Shown: positions 25,893 to 34,847 of the stretch, in pieces
Numbering within the stretch: the first letter of the stretch is position 1
How the letters are laid out: every line of letters begins with the position of its first letter
Assembly: GCF_009363555.1 (NCBI RefSeq)
Contig: NZ_CP045372.1
Location: 2,491,501 to 2,555,500, forward strand
From: Sulfitobacter sp. THAF37
GTDB lineage: Bacteria; Pseudomonadota; Alphaproteobacteria; Rhodobacterales; Rhodobacteraceae
DNA: 64,000 nucleotides
Reading direction: 5' to 3'
The notes under the pieces: generated by a model
Database searches by the model: none
Told to the model about the DNA's origin: nothing
What the model saw: only the letters and a program-made list of their open reading frames with translations
Position numbers and translations under genes: made by a program

Positions 25893-27413
25893 ATGTCACT
25901 CATCACCATCAACGCTTTGGGCGTCACCCTTGGCGCACCCCTTTTCTCTGACCTTTCTTTCACATTGTCCAAGGGCGACCGGCTGGGCCTGGTCGCCGCC
26001 AACGGGCGGGGCAAGACCACGTTGCTGCACTGCCTCGCCGGTCTGGCGGACCCAACCACCGGCGACATCACGCGCGCGCGGGGCCTGCGGGTCGGCGTTG
26101 TGGCGCAGGACCTGCCGCAGGACGCGCTGGACCAGACGCTGTACGACCGGGTTCTGGCGGCGCTACCGGCGGAACAGGCCGACTACGACGGCTGGCGGGT
26201 GGACATGGTTCTGGCCGATCTGCAAGTGCCCCATGACCTGCAGCAAAGGCCCCTGCGGGACCTGAGCGGCGGCTGGCGGCGCACGGCGATGCTGGCCGCG
26301 GCCTGGATCACCGAGCCGGACGTGCTGTTGCTGGATGAGCCGACCAACCATCTGGACCTGCGCCGCATCGGATTGCTGCAGGATTGGCTGGCCGCCCTGC
26401 CGCGCGATGTGGCGGTCGTGGTCACATCGCATGATCGGGCGTTTCTGGATGCGGCGACCAGCCGGACCCTGTTCCTGCGCGCGGAACGGTCCCGCATGTT
26501 CCAGCTGTCCTTCACGGCGGCGCGGGCGGCGCTGGAGGCGGCGGATGCAGCCGATGAACGCCGCTTTGCCAATGATCTGAACAAGGCGCAGCAGCTGCGC
26601 AGGCAGGCCGCCAAGCTGAAGAACATCGGCATCAACTCCGGGTCGGACCTGTTGGTGGTCAAGACCAGGCAGTTGAACGAACGTGCCGCGCGGATGGAGG
26701 CCACCGCACGGCCCGCGCATCAGGACCGCGGCGCCGGGGATATCAGGCTGGCCAACAGCGGGACACATGCCAAGGCGCTGATTACATTGGACGATGTCGA
26801 GGTCGAGACCCCGGATCGCGTGCCTTTGTACCGCACCGGTCGGAAATGGATCCTGCCGGGGGATCGGGTTGTCCTGCTGGGCGCGAACGGCACCGGCAAG
26901 ACACGGCTGATGCAGATGATCCAGCGCGCGCTGGACGGGTCGGACAGCCCGGTGAAATGCGCGCCTTCGGTCGTTGCGGCCGTGTCAGATCAGCATCTGG
27001 CCCAGCTGCGGGACGGAGATACGCCGATCGCCGCCGTCACCCGCGGCTTCGACATCGGGGATCAGCGGGCCCGCGACGTGCTGGCGGGCGCCGGGGTGGA
27101 GATCGGGATGCAGAACAGGAAGATCGGCGCGCTGTCGGGCGGGCAGAAGGCGCGGCTGGCCATGCTGATCCTGCGGCTGAAGAACCCCAACTTCTACCTG
27201 CTGGATGAACCCACGAACCACCTGGACATCGAGGGGCAGGAGGCGCTGGAAGATGAACTGATCGCCCATGAGGCGTCCTGCCTGCTGGTCAGCCACGACC
27301 GCAGTTTCCTGCGCCGGGTCGGAACGCGGTTCTGGTGGATACGGGGCAGGAAGCTGGAAGAGGTCGACAGCCCGGAGCCGTTCCTGGCCACGCAGATGGC
27401 CACAGGCGGGTAG
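25893..27413 (+). CDS. ABC-F family ATPase
   Basis: 506 residues, soluble, with two ABC cassettes and no membrane helices, so it is a ribosome-acting ABC-F protein rather than a transporter. Cassette 1 has Walker A ANGRGKTTL, signature LSGGWRRTAM and Walker B LLLDEPTNHLDL. A charged linker (residues about 215-280, the P-site tRNA interaction motif region) follows. Cassette 2 has GANGTGKTRL, LSGGQKARLAM and YLLDEPTNHLDI. ABC-F members rescue stalled ribosomes or protect them from antibiotics; the subtype is not clear here. It is shorter than EttA and Uup and lacks a C-terminal coiled coil. Confidence 0.9.
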   Translation: MSLITINALGVTLGAPLFSDLSFTLSKGDRLGLVAANGRGKTTLLHCLAGLADPTTGDITRARGLRVGVVAQDLPQDALDQTLYDRVLAALPAEQADYDGWRVDMVLADLQVPHDLQQRPLRDLSGGWRRTAMLAAAWITEPDVLLLDEPTNHLDLRRIGLLQDWLAALPRDVAVVVTSHDRAFLDAATSRTLFLRAERSRMFQLSFTAARAALEAADAADERRFANDLNKAQQLRRQAAKLKNIGINSGSDLLVVKTRQLNERAARMEATARPAHQDRGAGDIRLANSGTHAKALITLDDVEVETPDRVPLYRTGRKWILPGDRVVLLGANGTGKTRLMQMIQRALDGSDSPVKCAPSVVAAVSDQHLAQLRDGDTPIAAVTRGFDIGDQRARDVLAGAGVEIGMQNRKIGALSGGQKARLAMLILRLKNPNFYLLDEPTNHLDIEGQEALEDELIAHEASCLLVSHDRSFLRRVGTRFWWIRGRKLEEVDSPEPFLATQMATGG

Positions 27414-27446
27414 GGCGGTTTGCCCAAGCGCCTTGCCGTGGCGCCA

Positions 27447-27480
27447 AAAGAAAACGCCGCGCGGATGTCTCCGCGCGGCG
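27447..27480 (-). terminator. Intrinsic terminator of the rpsF-rpsR-rplI operon
   Basis: CGCCGCGCGG at 27455-27464 pairs perfectly with CCGCGCGGCG at 27471-27480. The A-rich run at 27447-27454 becomes the U-run on the minus strand, just downstream of rplI. Confidence 0.85.
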
Positions 27481-27504
27481 CTTCGATGTGTTTTGCCGGA
27501 AGGA

Positions 27505-28179
27505 TCAGCCGCGGCCTGCGGTGTCTTCCTGATCGCCGGACAGTTTCGCGTCCAGCTCGTCCTTTTCCTGCACGGCAGGCTGGTCGGTCTGTTGCTCGAC
27601 TTCGGTTTCCAGCTCGTCCAGCTGTGCTGCGCCGATGTCGTCGAACAGCTCCTGGATTTCGAACTCGGCTGCCGCTTCTTCCTCGGCGGCGAGTTCCTGA
27701 ATGGACTTGCCGGAGGCCTGAAGCTCGGCCTCTTCGGGCGAGCGGGCGACGTTCAGCTGCACGGTCGCGTCGACCTCGGGGTGCAGGACGATCTGCACGT
27801 CGTGCAGGCCCAGCTCCTTGATCGGTGCGCTCAGCACGACCTGGCGGCGGTCGATGGTGAAACCGCCTTCGGTGATGGTGTCCGACGCGTCACGGGTGGT
27901 GACGGAGCCGTAGAGCGCGCCCGCGTCCGAGGCGGAGCGAATCACGACGAACTGCTGACCGTTCAACTGGTCGGCCAGCTTTTCGGCTTCTTTCTTGGTC
28001 TCCAGGTTCTCGGCCTCAAGCTGCGACTTGCGCGCTTCGAAGGCTTCGACGTTGGCCTTGGAGGCCGACAGCGCCTTGCCCTGGGGCAGCAGGAAGTTGC
28101 GTGCGAAGCCGGGCTTCACCTCGACAACTTCGCCCATCTGACCCAGTTTGGCGACACGTTCCAGAAGGATGACTTGCAT
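27505..28179 (-). CDS. rplI: 50S ribosomal protein L9
   Basis: 224 residues against about 149 in E. coli. The canonical L9 covers the first about 150 residues (start [32 protein letters not shown], a long connecting helix, then the C-terminal domain with [13 protein letters not shown]). The last about 65 residues form an acidic Glu/Asp-rich extension ([16 protein letters not shown] and onward), which is common in Rhodobacteraceae L9 but of unknown use. It is the last gene of rpsF-rpsR-rplI. Confidence 0.97.
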   Translation of the reverse strand: MQVILLERVAKLGQMGEVVEVKPGFARNFLLPQGKALSASKANVEAFEARKSQLEAENLETKKEAEKLADQLNGQQFVVIRSASDAGALYGSVTTRDASDTITEGGFTIDRRQVVLSAPIKELGLHDVQIVLHPEVDATVQLNVARSPEEAELQASGKSIQELAAEEEAAAEFEIQELFDDIGAAQLDELETEVEQQTDQPAVQEKDELDAKLSGDQEDTAGRG

Positions 28180-28190
28180 GTGCTCTCTCC

Positions 28191-28418
28191 TTACTTGACG
28201 GCGTAGGGCAGCAGGGCGAGGAAGCGGGCGCGTTTGATGGCACGGGCCAGTTCACGCTGCTTTTTCGCAGAAACTGCGGTGATGCGGGACGGGACGATCT
28301 TGCCACGCTCGGAAATGTAGCGTTGCAGCAGACGGGTGTCCTTGTAGTCGATCGCAGGGGCATTGTCGCCCGAGAAGGGGCAGACCTTGCGACGGCGGAA
28401 AAATGGTTTTGCAGCCAT
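28191..28418 (-). CDS. rpsR: 30S ribosomal protein S18
   Basis: 75 residues. The start [21 protein letters not shown] has the S18 Cys/Pro segment, followed by [50 protein letters not shown], diagnostic along its whole length. It binds S6 on the platform of the small subunit. It lies 11 bases upstream of rplI. Confidence 0.98.
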   Translation of the reverse strand: MAAKPFFRRRKVCPFSGDNAPAIDYKDTRLLQRYISERGKIVPSRITAVSAKKQRELARAIKRARFLALLPYAVK

Positions 28419-28447
28419 GGGTTATGTCCTTTTGTTCAAGCTGATGA

Positions 28448-28801
28448 TCAACGGCGTTCGCGGCGGTCGGAACGCTCGTCCCGCTTTTGCATCTGCACCG
28501 ACGGCAGTTCGGCGTGTTCGTCGACCTTGATGGTCAGGACGCGCATGACGTCGTCGTGCAGGCGCATCAGGCGCTCCATCTCCTGAACGGCCGGTGCGGG
28601 TGCATCCGAGCGCAGGAAGGCGTAGTGGCCCTTGCGGTTCTTGTTGATCTTGTAGGCCATCGTCTTGACGCCCCAGTACTCGCTGTCGACGAGTTTCCCG
28701 CCGTTGTCGGACAGGACGGTGCCAAAATGTTCGATCAGGCCTTCGGCTTGCGTGTTGGACAGATCCTGACGCGCGATCATGACATGCTCATATAGCGGCA
28801 T
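28448..28801 (-). CDS. rpsF: 30S ribosomal protein S6
   Basis: 117 residues. The start MPLYEHVMIARQDLSNTQAEGL, the WGVKTMAYKINKNRKGHY centre and the RLMRLHDDVMRVLTIKVDEH end are typical. A short basic/acidic tail (RDERSDRRERR) follows. It partners S18 in the small subunit. It is the first gene of the operon, starting at ATG 28801 after GGAGACCGC. The 155 bases upstream hold its promoter, with no obvious leader hairpin. Confidence 0.97.
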   Translation of the reverse strand: MPLYEHVMIARQDLSNTQAEGLIEHFGTVLSDNGGKLVDSEYWGVKTMAYKINKNRKGHYAFLRSDAPAPAVQEMERLMRLHDDVMRVLTIKVDEHAELPSVQMQKRDERSDRRERR

Positions 28802-28956
28802 GCGGTCTCCTATTTGTATCAAGGCGCATTTCAAAGGCGGGGCGATCTTCCCTTGCGGCCCCACCACGAGAGACTGCGCGGTTCAACGTCTTGCAAGGGA
28901 ATGGCCGATATACACGGTTTGCGGCGCAGGGCAAGGACCCTGCGCGGTTTTTCCGG

Positions 28957-30351
28957 TCAGGCCGGAGGCGCGCCGCGCGGCGCCGCGAACAGGCCCCAGC
29001 GCAGGCCGCGTACCGCCACCGTGCGGTGCAGCACCGCCATTGTCAGCAGCGCCATCAGCCCCTCCGCCAGCGGCCCGGCCAGCCAGATGCCGCGCTCGCC
29101 CAGCAGGGCGGGCAGGCAGAGCAGCAGGGGCAGGCCGAACGCGTAGCTTTTGGTCAGGCCCAGCAGTGCCGCGCGGGTGGCGTCACCCACCGCCTGGAAA
29201 TAGGCCGCGATCACGATCAACGGGCCACTCAGCCACAGCATCGCGGTATTGACCGGCAGGATGCGGGCGAATTCCGCGATGACCTGCGCGTCGGACACGA
29301 ACAGCCGGGCGATGGTGTCGGGCATGGTCAGGAAGGCCGCCTGCATCGTCATGCAATAGCCCAGGGCCGCGCCCAGACCGATGCGAAGCCCCTGATCGGA
29401 CCGCGCCAGGGCACCCGCGCCATAGTTGTTGCCCACGATCGTCTGCAGCGCGTGGGTCAGCCCCAGCAGCGGCAGAAAGGCGAATGTCATCACACGGGTC
29501 ATGATCCCGAAGGCTGCGACGGTGGTTTCATAGGTCGGGGTGTCGACCAGTTGCAGCGCCACGATCACCGCGGCCGAGCTGAGCGAGATGCCGATGAAGT
29601 TCAGGCTTTGCGGCGCACCCAGCGCCAGGATGCGCCCCCAGTCGGCGGTCGGCGGGTGGCGCAGCAGCAGGCCGGGCCGCAGGTCGGTGCGGCCCGTCAC
29701 GCGAAAACCGGCGATGATGCACAGCGCCAGCAACTGCGCCAGCGCCGTGCCGATGGCCGACCCCGCGACCCCCCATCCCAACTGTGCGATCAGCAGGTAG
29801 TTGAAGCCGATGTTGGACAGGGCGACCAGGACGCTCATCGCCGCCATCAACCCCACGCGGCCCTCGTTGCGCAGCGCGTCGGAGTTGACCGAAAGCAGGA
29901 AGATCAGCGGCGACATGAAAACCGTGATGCCGAGGTAGGTCCGGCCCATGTCTGCCAGCGCCACCGAGCCGGACGCCAGCGCCAGCGTCAGGCTGCGCCC
30001 TGCCAGCAGATACCCCGCGATGAGCAGCACGCTGATCAACACAGAAAGCCCGTGCGCCCCGACAAAGACGCGGGCGGCGCCGGTCTTGTCCCCGGCGCCG
30101 ATCCGGCGTGCCAGAATGCTGGACATGCCGCTGGAAACCAGTGTCGCAAGCGCCACGATCACCATATAGAGCGGAAAGGTCAGCATGACGGCAGAGAGCG
30201 CGTCCGCGCCCACGAACCGCCCGAGAAAGACGGCATCCGCGACAGCCAGCAGGCCGTTCATGCCCATCACCAGGATGATCGGCAGGGCGGTGCGGGCAAA
30301 GATCGGGCCAAGCAGCCCATGAGTAAAGGAATTTCGGGCAGAGTTCGACAT
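28957..30351 (-). CDS. MATE family multidrug/toxin efflux transporter
   Basis: 464 residues with about 12 hydrophobic helices in two similar halves. Family stretches are LPIILVMGMNGLLAVADAVFLGRFVGADALSAV near the start and, in the second half, AFLPLLGLTHALQTIVGNNYGAG. It is an Na+ or H+ driven exporter of organic cations; no substrate can be inferred. It lies upstream of rpsF on the same strand, 155 bases away. The gene has its own upstream region. Confidence 0.92.
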   Translation of the reverse strand: MSNSARNSFTHGLLGPIFARTALPIILVMGMNGLLAVADAVFLGRFVGADALSAVMLTFPLYMVIVALATLVSSGMSSILARRIGAGDKTGAARVFVGAHGLSVLISVLLIAGYLLAGRSLTLALASGSVALADMGRTYLGITVFMSPLIFLLSVNSDALRNEGRVGLMAAMSVLVALSNIGFNYLLIAQLGWGVAGSAIGTALAQLLALCIIAGFRVTGRTDLRPGLLLRHPPTADWGRILALGAPQSLNFIGISLSSAAVIVALQLVDTPTYETTVAAFGIMTRVMTFAFLPLLGLTHALQTIVGNNYGAGALARSDQGLRIGLGAALGYCMTMQAAFLTMPDTIARLFVSDAQVIAEFARILPVNTAMLWLSGPLIVIAAYFQAVGDATRAALLGLTKSYAFGLPLLLCLPALLGERGIWLAGPLAEGLMALLTMAVLHRTVAVRGLRWGLFAAPRGAPPA

Positions 30352-30660
30352 CGTGCGGTCCTCGCAAGCTGCTTCACGTGTGGGAGGGGGCTCGCTTTGC
30401 CGACCTGTGAAGTGCGTGAGAGGTCAGGAGTGTTGCGCGACCTTCACCGTGACTTTCGTCTGCGAGCGGCAGGTGGGCGGACCTGACACCGGGTTTAGCC
30501 ATGCCCGCGTCCTTTCGCAAGCGCGGACCCGATAGCCGCGCAAACCGTTCGGCAAAGCGTCCCGACATGGTCCCACCCGCGCCGCGAGGCTGCCCAGTTG
30601 TCGCCTCAATGACCGGGCAGGGTTCCGGGAACTGGCAAGGCTCGGCTACGGGAGGGGACG
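30352..30660. other. Gap between the MATE gene and a small membrane protein gene
   Basis: 309 bases, high G+C. It holds divergent promoters by position, but I find no convincing -35/-10 pair, terminator, repeat or RNA gene. Short open frames here have no ribosome site or family similarity. Confidence 0.5.
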
Positions 30661-31152
30661 ATGACGGCGACAGCGGATTTCATGAACAAAGATGCCATGA
30701 CGGCGGAACGGTCCTTGATGCTGGACGGCGGGCGGATGCTGGTCCGAACCCTGCAGCGGATTTTCGGCGCGGGCCTCTTCCTTGCTGCTTTCGTGATCTG
30801 GCTGGCCCCGGTGAGCGCCCAGGCCGAAATGATGCTGTTGCGCCTGTTCCTGTCGGCAGCCGCGGCATTGGCCGGGATTGGCATGATGCTGGCCAGCGGC
30901 AGGCCCAGGTCGCCGGAGGTGCGCATCGACACGATCCGCCGGACGGTCAGCCTGGTGCGTCCGGATGTCGCCGGGCGGCAGGCGGTGCTGTCCCATTGCG
31001 GTTTCCGCGATCTGGGCGCGGCCGAAGTGGAAGGCCATGTGGTGCGCCTGTGGGATGCGGAAGGTCAGCTGCTGGCGGTTGTCACGCTGACCGACAGGAC
31101 GGTCCTGGAAAGTCTGACAAACGGGCTGCGCGACGCCGGCAAGATCGCCTGA
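30661..31152 (+). CDS. Hypothetical two-helix membrane protein
   Basis: 163 residues. Two hydrophobic helices lie at about 38-56 and 63-82, followed by a soluble domain of about 80 residues containing RIDTIRRTVSLVRPDV and VVRLWDAEGQLLAVVTLTDRTVLESL. The second half has the feel of a small beta-rich sensory or PH-like domain, but no family is recognised. ATG 30661 follows GGGAGGGG, a strong ribosome site. It is followed 158 bases later by the YceI gene. Confidence 0.7.
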   Translation: MTATADFMNKDAMTAERSLMLDGGRMLVRTLQRIFGAGLFLAAFVIWLAPVSAQAEMMLLRLFLSAAAALAGIGMMLASGRPRSPEVRIDTIRRTVSLVRPDVAGRQAVLSHCGFRDLGAAEVEGHVVRLWDAEGQLLAVVTLTDRTVLESLTNGLRDAGKIA

Positions 31153-31310
31153 CCCCGCGCATCGTCCGTTTCCGCGCAGGAGAATTTTCGCTGAGTGGCG
31201 GCGAGTGTTTGCTGACGCGCAGCACCTGTGGGGACATGCCGAGTTGAACCGCAGACGGTGAGGCGCACATTCAGCGCCGGAACGTCACTTTATCCAATTC
31301 GGAGTACTTC

Positions 31311-31889
31311 ATGAAGAACCTTATGTTCGCCACCGCACTTGTCCTTGGCGCAACCGGCACGACAGCTGCGCTGGCCGCCGAGAAATACACGCTCGACCCC
31401 AGCCACTCGCAGGTCATGTTCAACTATGAACACCTGGGCTTTTCGACCACCTACGGCATCTTTTCCGGTTTCGAGGGAGAGATCATGTTCGATCAGGAAG
31501 ACCCTGCGGCGTCTTCCGTCACGGTGTCCATGCCGGTGATGTCGATGTTCACCGGCTGGGAGCAGCGCAAGGACCACTTCATGTCCGATGAATTCTTCGG
31601 CGCGCAGGAGGGGGACATGATCACCTTTACCTCCACCGGGATCGAGGTCACGGGCGAGGATACGGCACTGATCACCGGTGACTTGACCATGAACGACGTG
31701 ACGAAGTCGGTCGTGCTGGACGCGAAGCTGAACCAGATGGGCGATCACCCGCAGGAGGGCAAGCCCTGGGCCGGGTTCGACGCGACCACCACCATCGTGC
31801 GCTCGGACTTCGACCTGGGGGCCTTTGCGCCTTACGTCGGCGACGAGGTGCAGGTGAATATCTCTGTCGAGGCGATGAAGGCCGAGTGA
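31311..31889 (+). CDS. YceI-family periplasmic lipid-binding protein
   Basis: 192 residues. The signal peptide reads MKNLMFATALVLGATGTTAALA. The YceI lipocalin-like barrel follows: EKYTLDPSHSQVMFNYEHLGFSTTYGIFSGFEG, then PMKSMFTG-type VMSMFTGWEQRKDHFMSDEFF and the late WAGFDATTTIVRSDFDLGAFAP. Members bind polyprenyl chains such as ubiquinone or polyisoprenoid pyrophosphates in the periplasm. It is convergent with a gene whose C-terminal half is also YceI, and the two share a terminator. Confidence 0.93.
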   Translation: MKNLMFATALVLGATGTTAALAAEKYTLDPSHSQVMFNYEHLGFSTTYGIFSGFEGEIMFDQEDPAASSVTVSMPVMSMFTGWEQRKDHFMSDEFFGAQEGDMITFTSTGIEVTGEDTALITGDLTMNDVTKSVVLDAKLNQMGDHPQEGKPWAGFDATTTIVRSDFDLGAFAPYVGDEVQVNISVEAMKAE

Positions 31890-31912
31890 TCGGGTTTCGG
31901 GACCGAACTGCG

Positions 31913-31942
31913 AAAGGCCGGGGATGTTCCCCGGCCTTTTTG
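31913..31942. terminator. Bidirectional terminator between two YceI genes
   Basis: AAAGGCCGGGG and CCCCGGCCTTTTT form a long perfect stem around a short loop (ATGTT) at about 31913-31942, with A-run and T-run flanks, so it can terminate transcripts from both strands. Confidence 0.85.
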
Positions 31943-31949
31943 CGTGAGC

Positions 31950-33161
31950 CTATGGCTCGTCGTCCGCGCCTGCGCGCCGGGCCGTCAGCCTGATCGCGAC
32001 ATCCACGGCAAAGGCCAGGCTGTCTTCCTTGGGCATGTTGTCCCCGATGCCGAAATCGCGCCGGTCCAGCGTCAGATCGGACCGCATCTCGGCGGTGTCG
32101 CCGTCGAGCGACAGCAGGAACGGCATGGTCAGCGGCACCGCGTTGCCCTTGATCGTCAGGGTGCCCGCCGCCTCGTAGCCGTCGCTCGCGTGGCGGATGT
32201 CGCCGGTGAATGTGGCGGTGGGGTGGGTTTCTGCGTCGAAGAAGTCCGCGCCCATGGCCTGCTTGGTCACGGACCCCAGCGACAGCGAGGGGATGGAGAT
32301 GGTCGCTGTGACCTCTCCCACGACACCGGTGTCGTCGGTTTCATCGAAGCTGATGTCGGCGGTCCAGTCGGCAAAGCCACCCTCGACCACCGAGCCGAAC
32401 TGCGTCACGGCGATGGCGATGCTGCCCTCCTGGACCTGCCATTCCGACGCCACCTGCCCGAGGGCTGGCGCGGACGTGTCCGGCGTCTCGTCCGATGGTG
32501 CGGTGGTCAGGGCAAGCGCCAGGGCGGCGCCCCAGATCACGACGGCGGTGACGGCGGGGGCACGGCCCGTGTCCTGCTGCGGCAGGGGGCCAAGCGCGGC
32601 TTCGCCCGGCAGCATCCGCCGCAGGGTGCCGTCGCGGTCGACAAGGTGATGTTTCAGCGCGCCCGCGACATGCAGCAGGATCGCACCGATCAGCAGACGC
32701 CCCGCGACGTAATGGACCGCGGCGGCGGCATGTTCGACGGCCGTGGATTTCGGCACCAGCGGCAGGGACTGGCCGAAGGGCCACCAGATCGGGGCAAAGC
32801 CCGACGCGGCGGCATGGGCGATCCAGCCCGACAGCGGCACGATGACCAGCGACCCGTAGAGCAGCCAATGGACCAGGTCGGCGAGAAAGCTCTCGGCCTT
32901 GCGGTCCGCGTTCAGCAGCCCCGGTTTCGGCTGGCTCAGCGCCCAGATGATGCGGGCGAGGGCCACGAAGAACACCAGCACCCCCAGTGTCTTGTGCAGC
33001 GAGAACATCCAGGCCTTGCGCGCCAGTTCGGCGTCGGTGGCATAGGGCAGGTCCTCGGCGACAAGGCCGAGCACGATCAATGTGAGGATCAGCAGCGCGG
33101 TCAGCCAGTGAAAGGTCTTGCTGACGGCGCCGTATCGTATCTGCGTGTTGGTCAGGGGCAT
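31950..33161 (-). CDS. Cytochrome b561 - YceI fusion protein
   Basis: 403 residues. Residues about 1-185 are a cytochrome b561 membrane domain with four helices and haem-ligand histidines (KTFHWLTALLIL, FSLHKTLGVLVFF, LLYGSLVIVPLSGW and AAVHYVAGRLLIGAILLHVAGALKHH). A single helix at about 205-220 follows, then a periplasmic YceI domain (EWQVQEGSIAIAVTQFGSVVEGGF, then FFDAETHPTATFTGD and LTLDRRDFGIGDNMPKEDSLA). This joins a quinone-linked electron carrier with a lipid/quinone-binding barrel. ATG 33161 begins the family N-terminus. The fused and free YceI genes are neighbours. Confidence 0.9.
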   Translation of the reverse strand: MPLTNTQIRYGAVSKTFHWLTALLILTLIVLGLVAEDLPYATDAELARKAWMFSLHKTLGVLVFFVALARIIWALSQPKPGLLNADRKAESFLADLVHWLLYGSLVIVPLSGWIAHAAASGFAPIWWPFGQSLPLVPKSTAVEHAAAAVHYVAGRLLIGAILLHVAGALKHHLVDRDGTLRRMLPGEAALGPLPQQDTGRAPAVTAVVIWGAALALALTTAPSDETPDTSAPALGQVASEWQVQEGSIAIAVTQFGSVVEGGFADWTADISFDETDDTGVVGEVTATISIPSLSLGSVTKQAMGADFFDAETHPTATFTGDIRHASDGYEAAGTLTIKGNAVPLTMPFLLSLDGDTAEMRSDLTLDRRDFGIGDNMPKEDSLAFAVDVAIRLTARRAGADDEP

Positions 33162-33319
33162 GTGAGTCTCCGGTCTGGCGTGCGGGGACAGATAAAGGGT
33201 GCGGGCGCAGGGGCAATGCCCATCTGCGCAGGCTGATTGTGCAGAAGTGCGCGGGTGTCGCCGGTCTTGTTCCGCCCGCCCGCCCGCGATAGACCCGTTC
33301 CAATCAATTGGAGGGCTGC

Positions 33320-34252
33320 ATGAGTATCGCATTCGTATTTCCGGGCCAGGGCGCCCAGGCCGTCGGGATGGGCAAGGCGCTGGCGGACAGCTATCCGCAG
33401 GCGCGGGCGATCTTTGATGCCGTGGACGAGGCGCTGGGGGAGAAGCTGTCGACGCTGATCTGGGAAGGCGATGCCGAGGCGCTGACCCTCACCGAGAATG
33501 CGCAGCCCGCGCTTATGGCGACGTCGATGGCGGCGCTGGCGGCGATGCAGGTCGAGGGGATCGACCTGGGCCGCGCGTCGTTTGTCGCGGGGCATTCGCT
33601 GGGGGAATATTCGGCGCTTTGTGCCGCGGGCACCCTGTCGCTGGCCGATACCGCGCGGCTGCTGCGCATCAGGGGGCGCGCGATGCAGGCCGCCGTGCCG
33701 GTGGGCCAGGGCGCGATGGCCGCGGTGCTGGGGCTGGACGCCGAAGCTGCCGCGAAAGTGGCGGCGGAGGCCGCGCAGGGCGATGTCTGCCAGCTGGCGA
33801 ACGAGAACGACCCCAGTCAGAATGTGCTGTCGGGCAGCAAGGCGGCGATCGACCGCGCGGTGGTGCTGGCCAAGGAGGCGGGCGCCAAGCGCGCGCTGCC
33901 GCTGCCGGTGTCGGCACCGTTCCACTGCGCCCTGATGCAGCCCGCGGCCGACGAGATGGCCCGCGCCCTGGCCGAGGTCGAGATGAAGGACCCCTCGGTG
34001 CCGCTGGTCGCCAATGTTCTGGCCGAGAGCGTGACCGACGCGGCCCGGATCCGCGACCTGCTGGTCGAACAGGTGACGGGGCGGGTGCGCTGGCGGACCT
34101 CTGTGGAATGGATGGCGGCGCAGGGTGTGACCGAGTTCTGGGAAATCGGCGCGGGCAAGGCCCTGTCGGGCATGATCCGGCGCATCGCCAAGGACAGCAC
34201 CTGCCGGGCGGTGGGGACGCCGGAGGATGTGGCGGCGCTGAAAGACACCTGA
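33320..34252 (+). CDS. fabD: Malonyl-CoA:ACP transacylase
   Basis: 310 residues. It loads malonyl groups on ACP for fatty acid elongation. The N-terminal GQGAQ motif, nucleophile S93 in GHSLGEYSAL and the catalytic His in PVSAPFHCALM are all present, as is the oxyanion Gln in GQGAQ. The ATG at 33320 follows GGAGGG. Its TGA overlaps the ATG of the next gene. Confidence 0.97.
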   Translation: MSIAFVFPGQGAQAVGMGKALADSYPQARAIFDAVDEALGEKLSTLIWEGDAEALTLTENAQPALMATSMAALAAMQVEGIDLGRASFVAGHSLGEYSALCAAGTLSLADTARLLRIRGRAMQAAVPVGQGAMAAVLGLDAEAAAKVAAEAAQGDVCQLANENDPSQNVLSGSKAAIDRAVVLAKEAGAKRALPLPVSAPFHCALMQPAADEMARALAEVEMKDPSVPLVANVLAESVTDAARIRDLLVEQVTGRVRWRTSVEWMAAQGVTEFWEIGAGKALSGMIRRIAKDSTCRAVGTPEDVAALKDT

Positions 34253-34827
34253 TGATCCGCGCCTTCGCCCTTGCCCTGCTGCTTGCGCTGGCCTCCTGCG
34301 CGACGATCGAGAATGCCTCTGACGGCACGACGATGCAGGTGGAGGGTGACAGGCTGTATCTGTCGGGCACGATCACCAGCCGCACGCCTGCGAATTTTGA
34401 ACGCATCCTGGCGCGGAACCCGCAGGTCAGGACGATCGTGCAGACCCGTGTGGACGGGTCCATCGACGGGGCGGCGACGATCCGGATGGGCCGGATGGTG
34501 CGGGCGCGGGGGATGGACACCCATTTGCCGCCCGGCAGCATCGTGGACAGCGGCGGCGTGGATCTGTTCCTGGCGGGCAACCGGCGGACCATGGCGCCGG
34601 GCGCGTCGCTCGGCGTGCACAGCTGGCGCAACGGCTACCGCGAAGGCAGCAGCTATCCGCGCAGCTCGCCCGAGCACGAGATGACGCGCCGCTATGTGGT
34701 CGAGATGCTGGGCAGCGATGCCTTCTACTGGTTCACGCTTGCGGCGGCCCCGTCGGACGGGCTGCATGAATTGACGCGGGCGGAGATTGCCCGCTATGGC
34801 CTGTTGACGGAACGGGCCGCAAACTGA
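34252..34827 (+). CDS. ClpP/crotonase-like lipoprotein (COG3904-type)
   Basis: 191 residues. A lipoprotein signal (MIRAFALALLLALASC, lipobox LASC) is followed by a ClpP/enoyl-hydratase-like fold: GTITSRTPANFERILARNP, a VDSGGVDLFLAGNRRTMAPGA segment where ClpP-like proteins have the strand and turn before the nucleophile, and GVHSW. It resembles predicted periplasmic COG3904 proteins whose activity is uncharacterised; a catalytic serine is not obvious. It starts on ATG 34252 overlapping the fabD stop (TGATGA) and precedes fabG by 20 bases, so it is embedded in the fatty acid operon. Confidence 0.75.
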   Translation: MIRAFALALLLALASCATIENASDGTTMQVEGDRLYLSGTITSRTPANFERILARNPQVRTIVQTRVDGSIDGAATIRMGRMVRARGMDTHLPPGSIVDSGGVDLFLAGNRRTMAPGASLGVHSWRNGYREGSSYPRSSPEHEMTRRYVVEMLGSDAFYWFTLAAAPSDGLHELTRAEIARYGLLTERAAN

Positions 34828-34847
34828 TCACGAAAAAAGGAAGAGAC

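Noticed and set aside
27455..27480. Possible small RNA or repeat at the G+C-rich palindrome after rplI
   Set aside because: Stem plus U-run on the minus strand is fully explained as the operon terminator.
30352..30660. Short frames of about 60 codons between the MATE and small membrane protein genes
   Set aside because: No ribosome site, Arg-rich composition and no family similarity.
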